Below, in pieces: positions 5,624 to 15,296 of a stretch of 15,963 bases of DNA. A program made the position numbers and the translations under genes. Under the pieces are notes generated by a model. The model did not search any database. It worked only from the letters and a program-made list of their open reading frames with translations, and had not been told where the DNA came from. Source of the DNA: Desulfotignum sp. (lineage in GTDB: Bacteria > Desulfobacterota > Desulfobacteria > Desulfobacterales > Desulfobacteraceae); NCBI GenBank assembly GCA_011390235.1, contig JAABSS010000049.1:1-15963 (forward strand). Direction: 5' to 3'. The first letter of the stretch is position 1, and each line of letters starts with the position of its first letter.

Positions 5624-7264
5624 ATGTTTGTCCGATTCAAACAGAGGGTCCAGTGGTTTTTCAAAAATATTTCCCGGAACAAATGGTCAATGCGGCTGCT
5701 GGGCCTGCCGCAATCGGATACTGCAGAAGATGTTCCGGGACTGGTTCTGATTCAGATAGACGGACTTTCCATGACCCAGTTTCAAAAAGCCCTGCAAGCC
5801 GGCCGGCTGCCCTTTCTTGAAAAGCAGATACGTAACGGCCGGTGGGCTTATAAACCCATGTATTCGGGTATGCCTTCCACCACCCCGGCTTTTCAGGGCG
5901 AGCTTTTTTACGGGGTCAAATCCTGTGTGCCGGCATTTGAGTTCATATCCCGCAGCGAACAACAGCGGCACGTCAGTTTTTATCCCCAGACCGCCAACCG
6001 TATTGGCGACCGTCTGGAAAAATCCGGCGCTCCGCTGCTGTCCGGGGGACACACCTATTCCACCATTTTTACGGGAGGGGCGGCCCAGGCCCGGTACTGC
6101 TCCCAGACCATGACACTGGAATCCATTGCCCGCACGGTGAATCCGTTGAAACTGGTTTTTCTGCTCATTTTACATACGGGAAAGTTTGTGCGGATTCTGG
6201 GGGTGACCATCATTGAATTTTTTCTGGCGGTGACCGATTTTTTCCGGGGTCTGGTTCAGGATAGAAAATTTATCAAAGAACTCGTATTTATCCCTGCCCG
6301 CATTTTAATCTGTGTCATACTCAGAGAACTGGTCTCGTTCCGGACCAAGCTGGCTGTGGGCAGCGGCGTTCCCATTGTATGTGCCAGTTTTCTGGGCTAT
6401 GATGAACAGGCCCACCGCAGGGGACCGGGATCCATGTTCGCCCACTGGAGCCTCAAGGGCATTGATGACACCATCAAGGATATCTGCAGGGCAGCCGGTC
6501 AATCCAGCTGCAGAAAATACGAAACCATCATCTATTCCGATCACGGGCAGGAAACGGTCGTCTGGTACGGCAGCCGCTATGGGGTTCCGGTGAAAGAGGC
6601 CATCCGCAACGCCTATGATGACCTGAATCCGGATGCAGCGCATGCACATTCAGGATCTTACGACAATACCCTGGACGGGCTGTACAAAAAAGCCCGGGCA
6701 TATATAATGAACCGGCCGTTTTCTGAAAACCTGCAAAAAGACAGCGGTCCGGTATCCCGGGAAAAAATAGAGATTACCACCATGGGGCCGCTGGGCCATG
6801 TGTATGTGCCGGGCACTCCCTCCAGGGAATTTGTGCGCAAGTTTGCCGGGGCGCTGGTCCAATCGGTTCACATCCCTCTGGTGCTTTACAGGGACAACCA
6901 GTCCATTGTTGCCGTGAACGCACAGGGGACCTTTGATCTGGCGCAGCAGTTTTTAATGGTCCTGGGAAAAGATCATCCGTTTGCCGCCCAGACGGCCGAA
7001 GATCTGGCACGGGTCTGCCGTCATGCGGATGCCGGGGACATTGTGATTTCCGGATGGGATCCCACGGATACGCCCCTGTCATTCAATATTGAAAGCGGTG
7101 CCCACGGGGGTCCCGGCTGGGAAGAAACCCGCGGTATGGTCGTGCTTCCCCAATATCTGAATACAAAAACTACGTATCTGCGCCCCCGGGATCTCAGACA
7201 CCTGATACAAGACTATCGAAACGGATATGTATCCCATGAACACCCTGAAAATTCTCAGTTATAA
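5624..7264 (+). CDS. Alkaline phosphatase superfamily phosphodiesterase-like membrane protein
   Basis: 546 residues. Metal-site motifs of the alkaline phosphatase/nucleotide pyrophosphatase fold are present in order: IQIDGLS (Asp46), PSTTPA with the nucleophile Thr or Ser at about 85-87, FLGYDEQAH (Asp260, His264), YSDHGQE (Asp306, His307) and ESGAHGGPG (His494). A complete two-metal site is therefore expected, hydrolysing a phosphate mono- or diester. Residues about 176-205 and 218-238 are strongly hydrophobic and form a likely membrane hairpin inserted between the nucleophile and the second metal cluster. There is no N-terminal signal peptide, so the location of the active site relative to the membrane is unclear. 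The substrate is unknown; lipid head groups or nucleotides are guesses. The ATG is preceded by AGGGG at about nine bases. It starts 5 nt after the TrkA-C gene stop, and its last 29-38 nt overlap the downstream hydrolase gene, so the three genes form one operon. Confidence 0.85.
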   Translation: MFVRFKQRVQWFFKNISRNKWSMRLLGLPQSDTAEDVPGLVLIQIDGLSMTQFQKALQAGRLPFLEKQIRNGRWAYKPMYSGMPSTTPAFQGELFYGVKSCVPAFEFISRSEQQRHVSFYPQTANRIGDRLEKSGAPLLSGGHTYSTIFTGGAAQARYCSQTMTLESIARTVNPLKLVFLLILHTGKFVRILGVTIIEFFLAVTDFFRGLVQDRKFIKELVFIPARILICVILRELVSFRTKLAVGSGVPIVCASFLGYDEQAHRRGPGSMFAHWSLKGIDDTIKDICRAAGQSSCRKYETIIYSDHGQETVVWYGSRYGVPVKEAIRNAYDDLNPDAAHAHSGSYDNTLDGLYKKARAYIMNRPFSENLQKDSGPVSREKIEITTMGPLGHVYVPGTPSREFVRKFAGALVQSVHIPLVLYRDNQSIVAVNAQGTFDLAQQFLMVLGKDHPFAAQTAEDLARVCRHADAGDIVISGWDPTDTPLSFNIESGAHGGPGWEETRGMVVLPQYLNTKTTYLRPRDLRHLIQDYRNGYVSHEHPENSQL

Positions 7265-7985
7265 TATTCATTCCTGCCGGAACATGGATCGCAGATACAA
7301 TCCTGCCAGAACAGCCAAACTGATTGCAGGGTTCCGTGCGGATATTGTTGCACTTCAGGAAGTGGATGTCGGTCACCGGCGGTCCGGTTATATCAACCAG
7401 GCAGCCTATCTGGCTGATCACATGGACATGTCGTTTGATTTTTTTACACTCAAGGAAAGCCCCAGCGGCAGATACGGTTTGGCCATCCTGAGCCGGTTTC
7501 CCATATATGACCTGAACTGCGGGTGCCTGCCGGCCGCGTTTGCAGCAAAACCTTTGGAAAACCGCGGGGTGATGATGGCCCGGATTGAATCACCACTGGG
7601 CCATGTACAGGTGCTGAACACCCACCTGGGTCTGCGGGCCAAAGACCGCAAACTGCAGGCTGCGGCCCTGGCCGGCAGCAGGTGGATCTGCAATGACACC
7701 CGTTCCCGGCTGCCCCTGATCCTGTGCGGTGATTTTAATGCCGGACCGGGATCATTTGTGTACAAAACCCTTTCCAGGCACCTTGCCGATATCCAGAAGG
7801 TTTTTAAAAACAGGCGGTATCCAAGACCCACCTTTGCTTCCTGGCTGCCGGTCAGACGGATCGATCATATTTTTATTTCCCGCCATTTCTCCGTGAAGGA
7901 TGTCAAAGTGCCCATGAATTATGAAACCCGTATGGTATCGGATCATTTGCCTTTGTACGGGGAAATTGCCGTCACGCCCTCATGA
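7236..7985 (+). CDS. Endonuclease/exonuclease/phosphatase (EEP) family hydrolase
   Basis: A soluble protein of about 249 residues with no signal peptide and the complete EEP (DNase I-like) active site: ILSYNIH near the N-terminus (metal Asn), ALQEVD (metal Glu), LNTHLG (His), LCGDFNAGPGS (Asp/Asn), RIDHIF (Asp/His) and a terminal SDHLPL (Asp/His). Family members cleave phosphodiesters in DNA, phosphoinositides or sphingolipids. This short version resembles YbhP-type proteins, whose substrate is unsettled. Translation could begin at 7227 or 7236. The second is preferred because GGA stands ten bases upstream and the catalytic domain begins immediately; neither site is strong. The gene overlaps the end of the phosphatase-superfamily gene, which suggests coupled translation and a shared phosphodiester or lipid substrate pathway. 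It is the last gene of the cassette. Confidence 0.87.
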   Translation: MNTLKILSYNIHSCRNMDRRYNPARTAKLIAGFRADIVALQEVDVGHRRSGYINQAAYLADHMDMSFDFFTLKESPSGRYGLAILSRFPIYDLNCGCLPAAFAAKPLENRGVMMARIESPLGHVQVLNTHLGLRAKDRKLQAAALAGSRWICNDTRSRLPLILCGDFNAGPGSFVYKTLSRHLADIQKVFKNRRYPRPTFASWLPVRRIDHIFISRHFSVKDVKVPMNYETRMVSDHLPLYGEIAVTPS

Positions 7986-8108
7986 TGTTACAGGCTGTGT
8001 GCATGTTTCATTCGGCCATATTACAGGAATCCATGTATTGCATTTTGCTGTTTTACCGTATATCGTACGCCAAGAAAGCAGTAAAACAAACAAATGAAAG
8101 GAATAGTC
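7986..8108. other. Intergenic gap between hydrolase cassette and small genes
   Basis: It contains an inverted repeat TGTTTTAC/GTAAAACA (8049-8056 and 8081-8088, 24-base loop) with CGTACG inside the loop. There is no T-run, so it is not a normal intrinsic terminator. I see no convincing promoter, although the stretch is A+T-rich and could hold the start of the transcript that feeds the ATPase operon. Confidence 0.4.
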
Positions 8109-8342
8109 GTGGGATCGGAACAAACAGACCAAATTCAACAGATCATTGCAATGAACCGGCAAAGTGGAAATACCTATACCGTAAAATTGAAGGACATCCC
8201 TTCTGAATTTGTCGGGATTCCGGTTCCCGCCAGTGGGGATCCGGAGAAATTTATTATGGATGTCACCAACATGGATTCTGAAGATGAAAACAGAATCATT
8301 GAAGCGGATATTGCACAGATAGAATATATGAAAAAAAACTGA
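8109..8342 (+). CDS. Small hypothetical protein (77 residues)
   Basis: I do not recognise this protein. It is acidic overall, has no Cys and no membrane segment, and looks like a compact alpha/beta fold: an N-terminal helix (SEQTDQIQQIIAMNRQ), a strand-rich middle ending in GIPVPASGDPEKF, then an acidic segment DSEDENRIIEADIAQIEY and a Lys tail. The start was placed at GTG 8109 because AAAGGAA lies six bases before it. The in-frame ATG at 8094 has no ribosome site, because the same purines overlap its own second codon. It is followed 50 nt later by another small gene with a strong ribosome site and then by the N-ATPase operon in the same direction. Codon use is like the neighbours, so I think the frame is real. 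Confidence 0.6.
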   Translation: MGSEQTDQIQQIIAMNRQSGNTYTVKLKDIPSEFVGIPVPASGDPEKFIMDVTNMDSEDENRIIEADIAQIEYMKKN

Positions 8343-8392
8343 CTTAAGGTGCTTCAAGCCCTATTTGATCATTTAATACAAGGAGAAATATC

Positions 8393-8668
8393 ATGAAAGA
8401 CTCCCGGTTCAAAGTATTCATTGAAAACGCCCGCATTCTTCCAGAACATGAAATATCTGAACTGCCCGATGAAAAGCAAAAGGCAGTGATAGGAAAACAA
8501 GGCATATGGGTTGAAGTGGACTGTCCTGAAGGGGCCTGTTCAGTGGAAAATGACCAGATCACCCTGCCGGTGGGCAGCATAAGCGATAAAGAAACCAAAG
8601 GTGTCTGGCTGCGGTTGTTCTGCCCGGACAACCAGTGTTCCATAGACGAAAGCACCGACCTGGCCTAA
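8393..8668 (+). CDS. Small hypothetical protein with two CPxxxC motifs (91 residues)
   Basis: I do not recognise the family. A near-ideal AAGGAG stands eight bases before the ATG. The protein is soluble, acidic and has no signal peptide. Its striking feature is a repeated pattern: VEVDCPEGACSV in the middle and LRLFCPDNQCSI near the C-terminus, each a hydrophobic strand followed by C-P-x3-C. The four Cys could bind zinc or iron, or form redox pairs; this is inference. The last codons end 56 nt before atpD with no terminator-like hairpin between, so read-through into the ATPase operon is plausible. Possible roles are an assembly or regulatory factor of the N-ATPase, or an unrelated passenger. 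Confidence 0.75.
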   Translation: MKDSRFKVFIENARILPEHEISELPDEKQKAVIGKQGIWVEVDCPEGACSVENDQITLPVGSISDKETKGVWLRLFCPDNQCSIDESTDLA

Positions 8669-8678
8669 ACGGCATCAG

Positions 8679-8703
8679 ATTTGATAATTATTTGACTATT
8701 TGA
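8679..8703 (+). repeat. Three ATTTGA direct repeats upstream of atpD
   Basis: ATTTGA occurs at 8679, 8690 and 8698 (11- and 8-nt steps) in an A+T-rich gap just before atpD; one more copy lies in the gap between the two small genes. The positions suit a regulator-binding or ribosome-loading element, but the motif is short and the A+T content makes chance a serious alternative. Confidence 0.25.
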
Positions 8704-8718
8704 CAGAAGAGGTGCTGA

Positions 8719-10494
<1,776 letters not shown>

Positions 10495-10502
<8 letters not shown>

Positions 10503-10788
10503 TATACCGGAAGACAAAAAATTTTCAAAAACCATTGAAACAAAGCAGGAACGCAAACTGGCTGCCCGCGATGCGGATCACCCCGTCTGGTTCGGCCTGG
10601 GCATGTTCGGGCTGGTGGGCTGGTCTGTGGCCATTCCCACAATCCTGGGAACGTTTTTGGGTCTCTGGCTGGACAAAACCTGGCCGGGCAGGCCTTCCTG
10701 GACATTGACACTGCTGTTGACCGGCGTGGTGGTGGGGTGCTGGAACGCATGGTACTGGATAAAACGCGAAAGCAGAAAAAAAGAGTAG
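10495..10788 (+). CDS. atpQ: N-ATPase accessory membrane protein AtpQ (AtpI-like)
   Basis: 97 residues with a charged cytoplasmic N-terminus (about 1-30) and two membrane helices (about 32-58 and 68-89). The GTFLGLWLDKTWPGRPSWTLTLLLTGVVVG pattern is that of the AtpI-like 'ATPase gene 1' family found in N-ATPase operons. Relatives help assemble the c ring in F-ATPases; a direct role here is inferred. Position between atpC and atpR is canonical. It overlaps atpC by 8 nt. Confidence 0.9.
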
Positions 10789-10795
10789 GATATCA

Positions 10796-11101
10796 ATGAC
10801 ACCCGGGGATTTCCAACAAGTGCTGTACTGCCTGCCTGCGGGGATGGTGATCGGATGTTTTCATTTTGGGGGTCTGTGGCTGACCATACAATGGTTTGCC
10901 GGTACACGATCCTGGGGCCTGATTTTTGTCGCCGGTTTTGTTTTGCGGTCTCTGGTTACCCTCACTGCCGTTTTTATGGTGGGCAATGGAGAATGGATCG
11001 GGATGATTGCGTGCCTTGCAGGCATATGGATCATGCGCAAAATTTTTATTTTTACACTCCAGCCCGGTGTTTTTTTGGGTACAAAAGGATCACGCACATG
11101 A
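10796..11101 (+). CDS. atpR: N-ATPase accessory membrane protein AtpR
   Basis: 101 residues, three predicted membrane helices (about 8-32, 40-62 and 66-86) and almost no soluble part. It belongs to the short family that occurs only in N-ATPase operons and is a key marker of the type. Arg51 lies inside the second helix (VLRSLVTL); a buried basic residue has been suggested to meet the c-ring carboxylates, though its role is unproven. It starts 7 nt after the atpQ stop, and its TGA overlaps the atpB ATG (ATGA). Confidence 0.9.
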   Translation: MTPGDFQQVLYCLPAGMVIGCFHFGGLWLTIQWFAGTRSWGLIFVAGFVLRSLVTLTAVFMVGNGEWIGMIACLAGIWIMRKIFIFTLQPGVFLGTKGSRT

Positions 11102-11814
11102 ATTTTATGGATATCAAGCAGATCTCCCCGGACCAGGTGGTGTTTTTTCAATACCATTTTATCACACTCAACCTGACCATTGTGTTTACCTGGGTGGTAA
11201 TGGCTTTGCTGGTAATCGGATCCTGGCTTGTCACCAGACGTCTGTCCACAGAGCCAAAAATCAGTGCCTGGCAGAACATACTGGAAATTCTGGTGACCGG
11301 TATCCAGGACCAGATCAGTGAAATCAGCCGGCAGAAAGCAAAAAGATATATGCCGTTTATCGGTACCCTGTTTGTTTTTATTGCCGCCTGCAACCTGCTC
11401 ACCGTGGTGCCGGGATATGAATCGCCCACCGCATCCCTTTCCACCACGGCCGCCCTGGCAATCTGTGTGTTTATTTCCGTGCCCCTGTTCGGCATTGCCC
11501 AAAAGGGTCTGGGCAGTTATCTCAAACAATACATTCAGCCCACCGTGTTCATGCTGCCTTTCAATATCATGGGGGAATTGTCCCGGACCCTGGCCCTGGC
11601 GGTCAGGCTTTTCGGCAATATCATGAGCGGTTCAAAGATTGTGGCCATCCTTTTGGCCATCATTCCCTTTGTTTTTCCGGTAATCCTGCAGTTGCTCGGA
11701 CTTTTGACCGGGCTGATTCAGGCCTATATTTTTGCCGTTCTGGCCATGGTGTATATCGCATCCGCCACCCAGGTCCAGGACCAGACAGATACAAAAAAAG
11801 ACGACAACCAGTAA
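11098..11814 (+). CDS. atpB: N-type ATPase subunit a
   Basis: Stator membrane subunit that forms the ion half-channels against the c ring. 238 residues with about five to six hydrophobic segments. The essential Arg is in LAVRLFGNIMSG (Arg170), equivalent to aR210 of E. coli, and the preceding FNIMGELSRTLAL is typical of the family. The C-terminal helix IQAYIFAVLAMVYIASAT matches the last membrane helix of subunit a. The start is shared with the atpR stop (ATGA). It ends 13 nt before the subunit c start, with the AAGGAG site for atpE beginning right at the stop. Confidence 0.96.
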   Translation: MNFMDIKQISPDQVVFFQYHFITLNLTIVFTWVVMALLVIGSWLVTRRLSTEPKISAWQNILEILVTGIQDQISEISRQKAKRYMPFIGTLFVFIAACNLLTVVPGYESPTASLSTTAALAICVFISVPLFGIAQKGLGSYLKQYIQPTVFMLPFNIMGELSRTLALAVRLFGNIMSGSKIVAILLAIIPFVFPVILQLLGLLTGLIQAYIFAVLAMVYIASATQVQDQTDTKKDDNQ

Positions 11815-11827
11815 AGGAGATTATGAT

Positions 11828-12103
11828 ATGAGCAGTATCAGTTTTATCGGTATGGCATCTGTTATCACAGCCGGTCTTACCATTGCGGTGGGGGCCATCG
11901 GCCCGGCCATCGGTGAAGGCCGGGCCGTGGCAAGCGCCTTGAGTTCCATCGCCCAGCAGCCGGATGAAAAAAACACCATCACACGCACCCTTTTTGTGGG
12001 ACTGGCAATGATCGAATCAACCGCCATATACTGTTTTGTGGTTTCCATGATCCTGTTGTTTGCCAACCCGTTCTGGGATTATGTGATTTCAGCAGCCAAT
12101 TGA
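11828..12103 (+). CDS. atpE: N-type ATPase rotor subunit c (two-carboxylate type)
   Basis: 91-residue hairpin that oligomerises into the rotor ring. Helix 1 has GAIGPAIGEGRA with Glu30 where the sodium c subunit of Ilyobacter has Gln32. The loop is AQQPDEK. Helix 2 has GLAMIESTAIY with the ion carboxylate Glu63 and the side chains Ser64, Thr65 and Tyr68. The Glu-Ser-Thr-x-x-Tyr set is the sodium-type signature, and the second Glu in helix 1 is typical of N-ATPases. Because an N-ATPase c ring with this double-carboxylate arrangement has been found to be proton-coupled, the ion cannot be assigned from sequence alone. AAGGAG lies eight bases before the ATG. N-ATPase rings are known to be large, but ring size is not readable here. 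Confidence 0.96.
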   Translation: MSSISFIGMASVITAGLTIAVGAIGPAIGEGRAVASALSSIAQQPDEKNTITRTLFVGLAMIESTAIYCFVVSMILLFANPFWDYVISAAN

Positions 12104-12113
12104 GAGGGATATC

Positions 12114-12875
12114 ATGTTGATTGACTGGTTTACAGTGGGTGCCCAGGTCGTTAATTTTTTGATCCTGCTGGTGCTGTTGAAGATATTTTTGTTTGACCGG
12201 ATCAAACAGGCCATGGACCAGCGGGAAAACAATATCAAAGAGCGCTTTGACAAGGCAGCGGAACAGGAAGCCGCTGCAGAAGACGCCCGAAAAAACTTTG
12301 AAAAAAAGACACAATCCCTGGAAGATGAGTGGGCTGCCAGGTTGAAACAGGCAGACAAAGACGCCAAAGAGCGGCGCGAATCGTTGATCAAAGAGGCCCG
12401 TGATGAAGTGGACGGCTTGAAAAACAAGTGGCAGAATGCATTGGAACAGGAAAAAGCCTCTTTTTTTGACCGGTTTAAAAAACAGGCGGCCCGTCTTATT
12501 TTTGATACGGTTGAAAAAACCCTGTCCCATCTGGCAGATACCCGTGCCCAGGACCAGGCGGTGAAAAAATTTCTGTCCCGGTTTGAGGCCCTGGACAAAG
12601 AAGACCTGCCCCGGGAGGTGGAAACACAACCCCGGGTGAGCACGGGATTTGATTTGTCCGAAAGCCAGCAGAAATCAATTCAAAAAACAGTATCACAAAA
12701 GCTGCCGGATTTGCAGGATATTGCATTTGATGTCAAACCGGAACTGGTGTTCGGGATTGCGTTTGCTGCCGGCGGCAAAAAAATGACCTGGCATGCCCAC
12801 GACTATGTCAGTGCGTTGGAAAAACAGATAAACCAGGCCATTGAAAGCAAAGATCATGAACCGCAACAACAATGA
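12114..12875 (+). CDS. atpF: N-type ATPase subunit b with extended, delta-like C-terminus
   Basis: Peripheral-stalk subunit. 253 residues against about 156 for E. coli b. A membrane helix at about 8-27 is followed by a long charged coiled coil (about 30-140) and a C-terminal domain (about 180-245) ending in [19 protein letters not shown] and a short helix. That ending resembles the last part of subunit delta (the glycine-containing strand followed by a helix), so the missing delta function is probably built into b. No separate delta gene exists in the operon. A GAGAGGG site precedes the ATG. The last 20 nt overlap atpA. Confidence 0.93.
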   Translation: MLIDWFTVGAQVVNFLILLVLLKIFLFDRIKQAMDQRENNIKERFDKAAEQEAAAEDARKNFEKKTQSLEDEWAARLKQADKDAKERRESLIKEARDEVDGLKNKWQNALEQEKASFFDRFKKQAARLIFDTVEKTLSHLADTRAQDQAVKKFLSRFEALDKEDLPREVETQPRVSTGFDLSESQQKSIQKTVSQKLPDLQDIAFDVKPELVFGIAFAAGGKKMTWHAHDYVSALEKQINQAIESKDHEPQQQ

Positions 12876-14415
12876 ACTACAGCATGTCATGGATGATTTT
12901 ATATCCACCATGGCCGACAGACTGGACAGCTTGGATCCTGAACTGCATGTGCGGGATTTCGGCCGCATTGCATCCATCAGTTCGGGTATTATAACGGTTG
13001 CGGGTCTCAAAGGGGTGCAGTCTGAGGAATTGCTGCTGTGTACCCCGAATGCATATGGCATGGCATTTGATCTGGACATGGATGTCATCGGGGTCATCAT
13101 GCTGGATGAAACCGATACCCTGGGTGCCGGCGGAGAGGTAAACCGCACGGAAAAAGTCATGTCCGTTCCCACGGGTGACGCACTCATCGGCCGGGTGGTG
13201 GATGCCCGGGGAAACCCCATAGACAATAAAGAATCCCTTTCCCAGACATCCCTTCGGCCGGTGGAACAGCCGGCCCCGGAAATCATGGACCGTGCCCCGG
13301 TAAGCACCCCGTTACAGACAGGCATCACCGTCATAGATACATTGATTCCCATCGGCAGAGGGCAGCGCGAACTGATCCTGGGGGACAGGCAGACCGGAAA
13401 AACCGCCATTGCGCTGGACACCATTGCCAACCAGAAGGGAAAGGATGTGATCTGCATCTACTGCGGTATCGGAAAAAGGGGATCCGCCCTTGCCAAGGTC
13501 ATTGCCGAACTTACGGAAAATGATGCCATGTCCTATTCGTTTGCCGTGGTGTCCACGGAAGAAGATCCGCCGGGCCTGCAGTTTATGGCCCCTTATACGG
13601 CCACGGCCATGGCAGAGCATTTCATGCATCAGGGAAAAGATGTCCTCATCGTATATGATGATCTGACCCGCCATGCCCGGGCCTATCGCGAGTTATCCCT
13701 GCTGCTGCGCCGGCCCCCGGGCAGGGAAGCCTATCCCGGTGATATTTTTTATATCCATGCCCGCCTGCTGGAACGGTCCACGCATCTGATTGAAGACAAT
13801 GGGGGGGGCTCTTTGACCGCCCTGCCCATCATTGAAACCGAAGCACAAAATATTTCCGCATACATTCCCACCAACCTGATTTCCATCACCGACGGGCAGA
13901 TTTATCTGTCACCGCTGTTTTTCAGAGAAGGCATACTGCCGGCCGTGGATGTGGGAAAATCCGTATCCCGCGTGGGGGGCAAAGCCCAGCTGCCGGCCTA
14001 CCGGACCGTTGCCGGAGACCTGCGCCTTACCTATTCCCAGTTTGAAGAACTGGAATCATTTTCCCGTTTTGGTGCCCGACTGGATGAAGAAACCCAGACA
14101 AAACTGTCCCGGGGGCGAAGGATACGCGAAATCTTGAAGCAATACCGGTATTCCCCTCTGCCGGCAGCGGATCAGATTGCCGTGTTGATTGCCCTGACCC
14201 ACGGGGTATTGGATGATATTGCACTGGCTGATATATCCAAAGCCCAGAAAAAGATACGCAAGGCTGCCAATACCGACCACCAAGCGGTGATGGAGAAGAT
14301 CGCCGCAGGGGAGAAAATTGATGAAAAAGCCATTGACACCCTGGTTCAGGCGGCGCAAAACGCCGTAAAATCAATCACGGGAGAATCTGCTGATGCAGAC
14401 CCTGGCGCAGCTTAA
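12856..14415 (+). CDS. atpA: N-type ATPase subunit alpha
   Basis: Non-catalytic nucleotide-binding subunit alternating with beta in the head. 519 residues. Walker A GDRQTGKT is at 176-183, IVYDDL is at 265-270, [15 protein letters not shown] is at about 282-295 and the arginine finger is in SVSRVGG (Arg372). The N-terminus is long enough to reach the peripheral stalk. I chose the ATG at 12856; a TTG at 12841 in the same frame would add five residues. The ribosome site is weak (AAAG), so translation probably depends on the 20-nt overlap with atpF. The 3' end overlaps atpG by 23 nt. Confidence 0.95.
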   Translation: MNRNNNELQHVMDDFISTMADRLDSLDPELHVRDFGRIASISSGIITVAGLKGVQSEELLLCTPNAYGMAFDLDMDVIGVIMLDETDTLGAGGEVNRTEKVMSVPTGDALIGRVVDARGNPIDNKESLSQTSLRPVEQPAPEIMDRAPVSTPLQTGITVIDTLIPIGRGQRELILGDRQTGKTAIALDTIANQKGKDVICIYCGIGKRGSALAKVIAELTENDAMSYSFAVVSTEEDPPGLQFMAPYTATAMAEHFMHQGKDVLIVYDDLTRHARAYRELSLLLRRPPGREAYPGDIFYIHARLLERSTHLIEDNGGGSLTALPIIETEAQNISAYIPTNLISITDGQIYLSPLFFREGILPAVDVGKSVSRVGGKAQLPAYRTVAGDLRLTYSQFEELESFSRFGARLDEETQTKLSRGRRIREILKQYRYSPLPAADQIAVLIALTHGVLDDIALADISKAQKKIRKAANTDHQAVMEKIAAGEKIDEKAIDTLVQAAQNAVKSITGESADADPGAA

Positions 14416-15283
14416 ACGCCGGATCGACAGTACGGGTGATCTGCACTCCGTGGTGCGGACCATGAAGTCGCTGGCAGCCGTGAATATCCGCCAGTATGAA
14501 GACGCATCCCGCTCGCTTGTGGACTATGCCCAGACCCTTGATATGGCGCTGGGAATCGTGCTGCGCCATGATCCGGATACCCGGCTGCATACCCGGCGTT
14601 CTGCCAGAAAAAAACCCGGGGCCGTCATATTCGGATCAGACCAGGGCATGTGCGGATCACTCAACGAACAGGTGACATCCCATGCCCTGGACCAACTGAC
14701 GCAAACCGGCAAAGATGCAGGACAGATTCCCGTAGTCTGTGCGGGAATGAGGGCGGGGGGGCTGCTGGAAGATGCCGGCATCCATTGCGATGAAATAAGG
14801 GAACTGCCCGGTTCCGTGCATACCATCACCCCCCATGTGGGAGAAATTCTGATGGCCATTGACACCTGGCAGGCCAAAACAGATGTGGACCATGTGCTTT
14901 TGTTTCATGCCCGGCCAAAATCCGCTGCCGGATACACCCCCCATACGGTTCAATTGCTGCCCATCGATGCCCGGTGGCTGGCACAGCACCGCTATCGCAC
15001 CTGGGATTCTAAAAGCCTGCCCATGTTCACCATGGAACCGGGCCGGCTGTTGTCCAGACTGATTCAGGAATATCTTTTTATCAGCATATTCAGAGCCTTT
15101 GTGGAATCTCTGGCCAGTGAAAATGCGGCCCGTCTGGCAGCCATGCAGGGGGCCCAGAAAAATATTGAAGAATTGATGGACGACCTTGAAAGCCAGTACA
15201 ACCAGCTGCGCCAGATGTCCATCACAGAAGAGCTGCTGGATATTGTTTCAGGCTTTGAAGCCTTGGGTCAAGACACCAGGTAG
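14393..15283 (+). CDS. atpG: N-type ATPase subunit gamma
   Basis: Central rotating shaft of the head. 296 residues. The N-terminal helix [24 protein letters not shown] and the C-terminal helix from [20 protein letters not shown] to the end form the antiparallel coiled coil; the middle is the Rossmann-like domain with [16 protein letters not shown]. It departs from housekeeping gamma in the middle, as N-ATPase gamma subunits do. The start at 14393 has GGGAGA about ten bases upstream, inside atpA. It is the last gene of the operon and ends 13 bp from the stop of the convergent kinase gene, with no room for a private terminator. Confidence 0.93.
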   Translation: MQTLAQLKRRIDSTGDLHSVVRTMKSLAAVNIRQYEDASRSLVDYAQTLDMALGIVLRHDPDTRLHTRRSARKKPGAVIFGSDQGMCGSLNEQVTSHALDQLTQTGKDAGQIPVVCAGMRAGGLLEDAGIHCDEIRELPGSVHTITPHVGEILMAIDTWQAKTDVDHVLLFHARPKSAAGYTPHTVQLLPIDARWLAQHRYRTWDSKSLPMFTMEPGRLLSRLIQEYLFISIFRAFVESLASENAARLAAMQGAQKNIEELMDDLESQYNQLRQMSITEELLDIVSGFEALGQDTR

Positions 15284-15296
15284 AAGACAGGCAGGA

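Noticed and set aside
8049..8088. Inverted repeat after the EEP gene as a transcription terminator
   Set aside because: Loop of 24 bases, A+T-rich arms and no following T-run; kept only as a note in the gap entry.
10861..11529. 222-codon minus-strand frame opposite atpR/atpB
   Set aside because: Antisense to two recognised membrane subunits; a His/Gly/Lys-rich product typical of a shadow frame.
11815..12113. Separate delta subunit gene (atpH) in the operon
   Set aside because: Every gap between the atp genes is too short; the space holds only subunit c, and b carries the delta-like end instead.
12693..13457. 254-codon minus-strand frame opposite atpF/atpA
   Set aside because: Ser/Met/Thr-rich shadow of the highly conserved alpha subunit; no ribosome site or motif.
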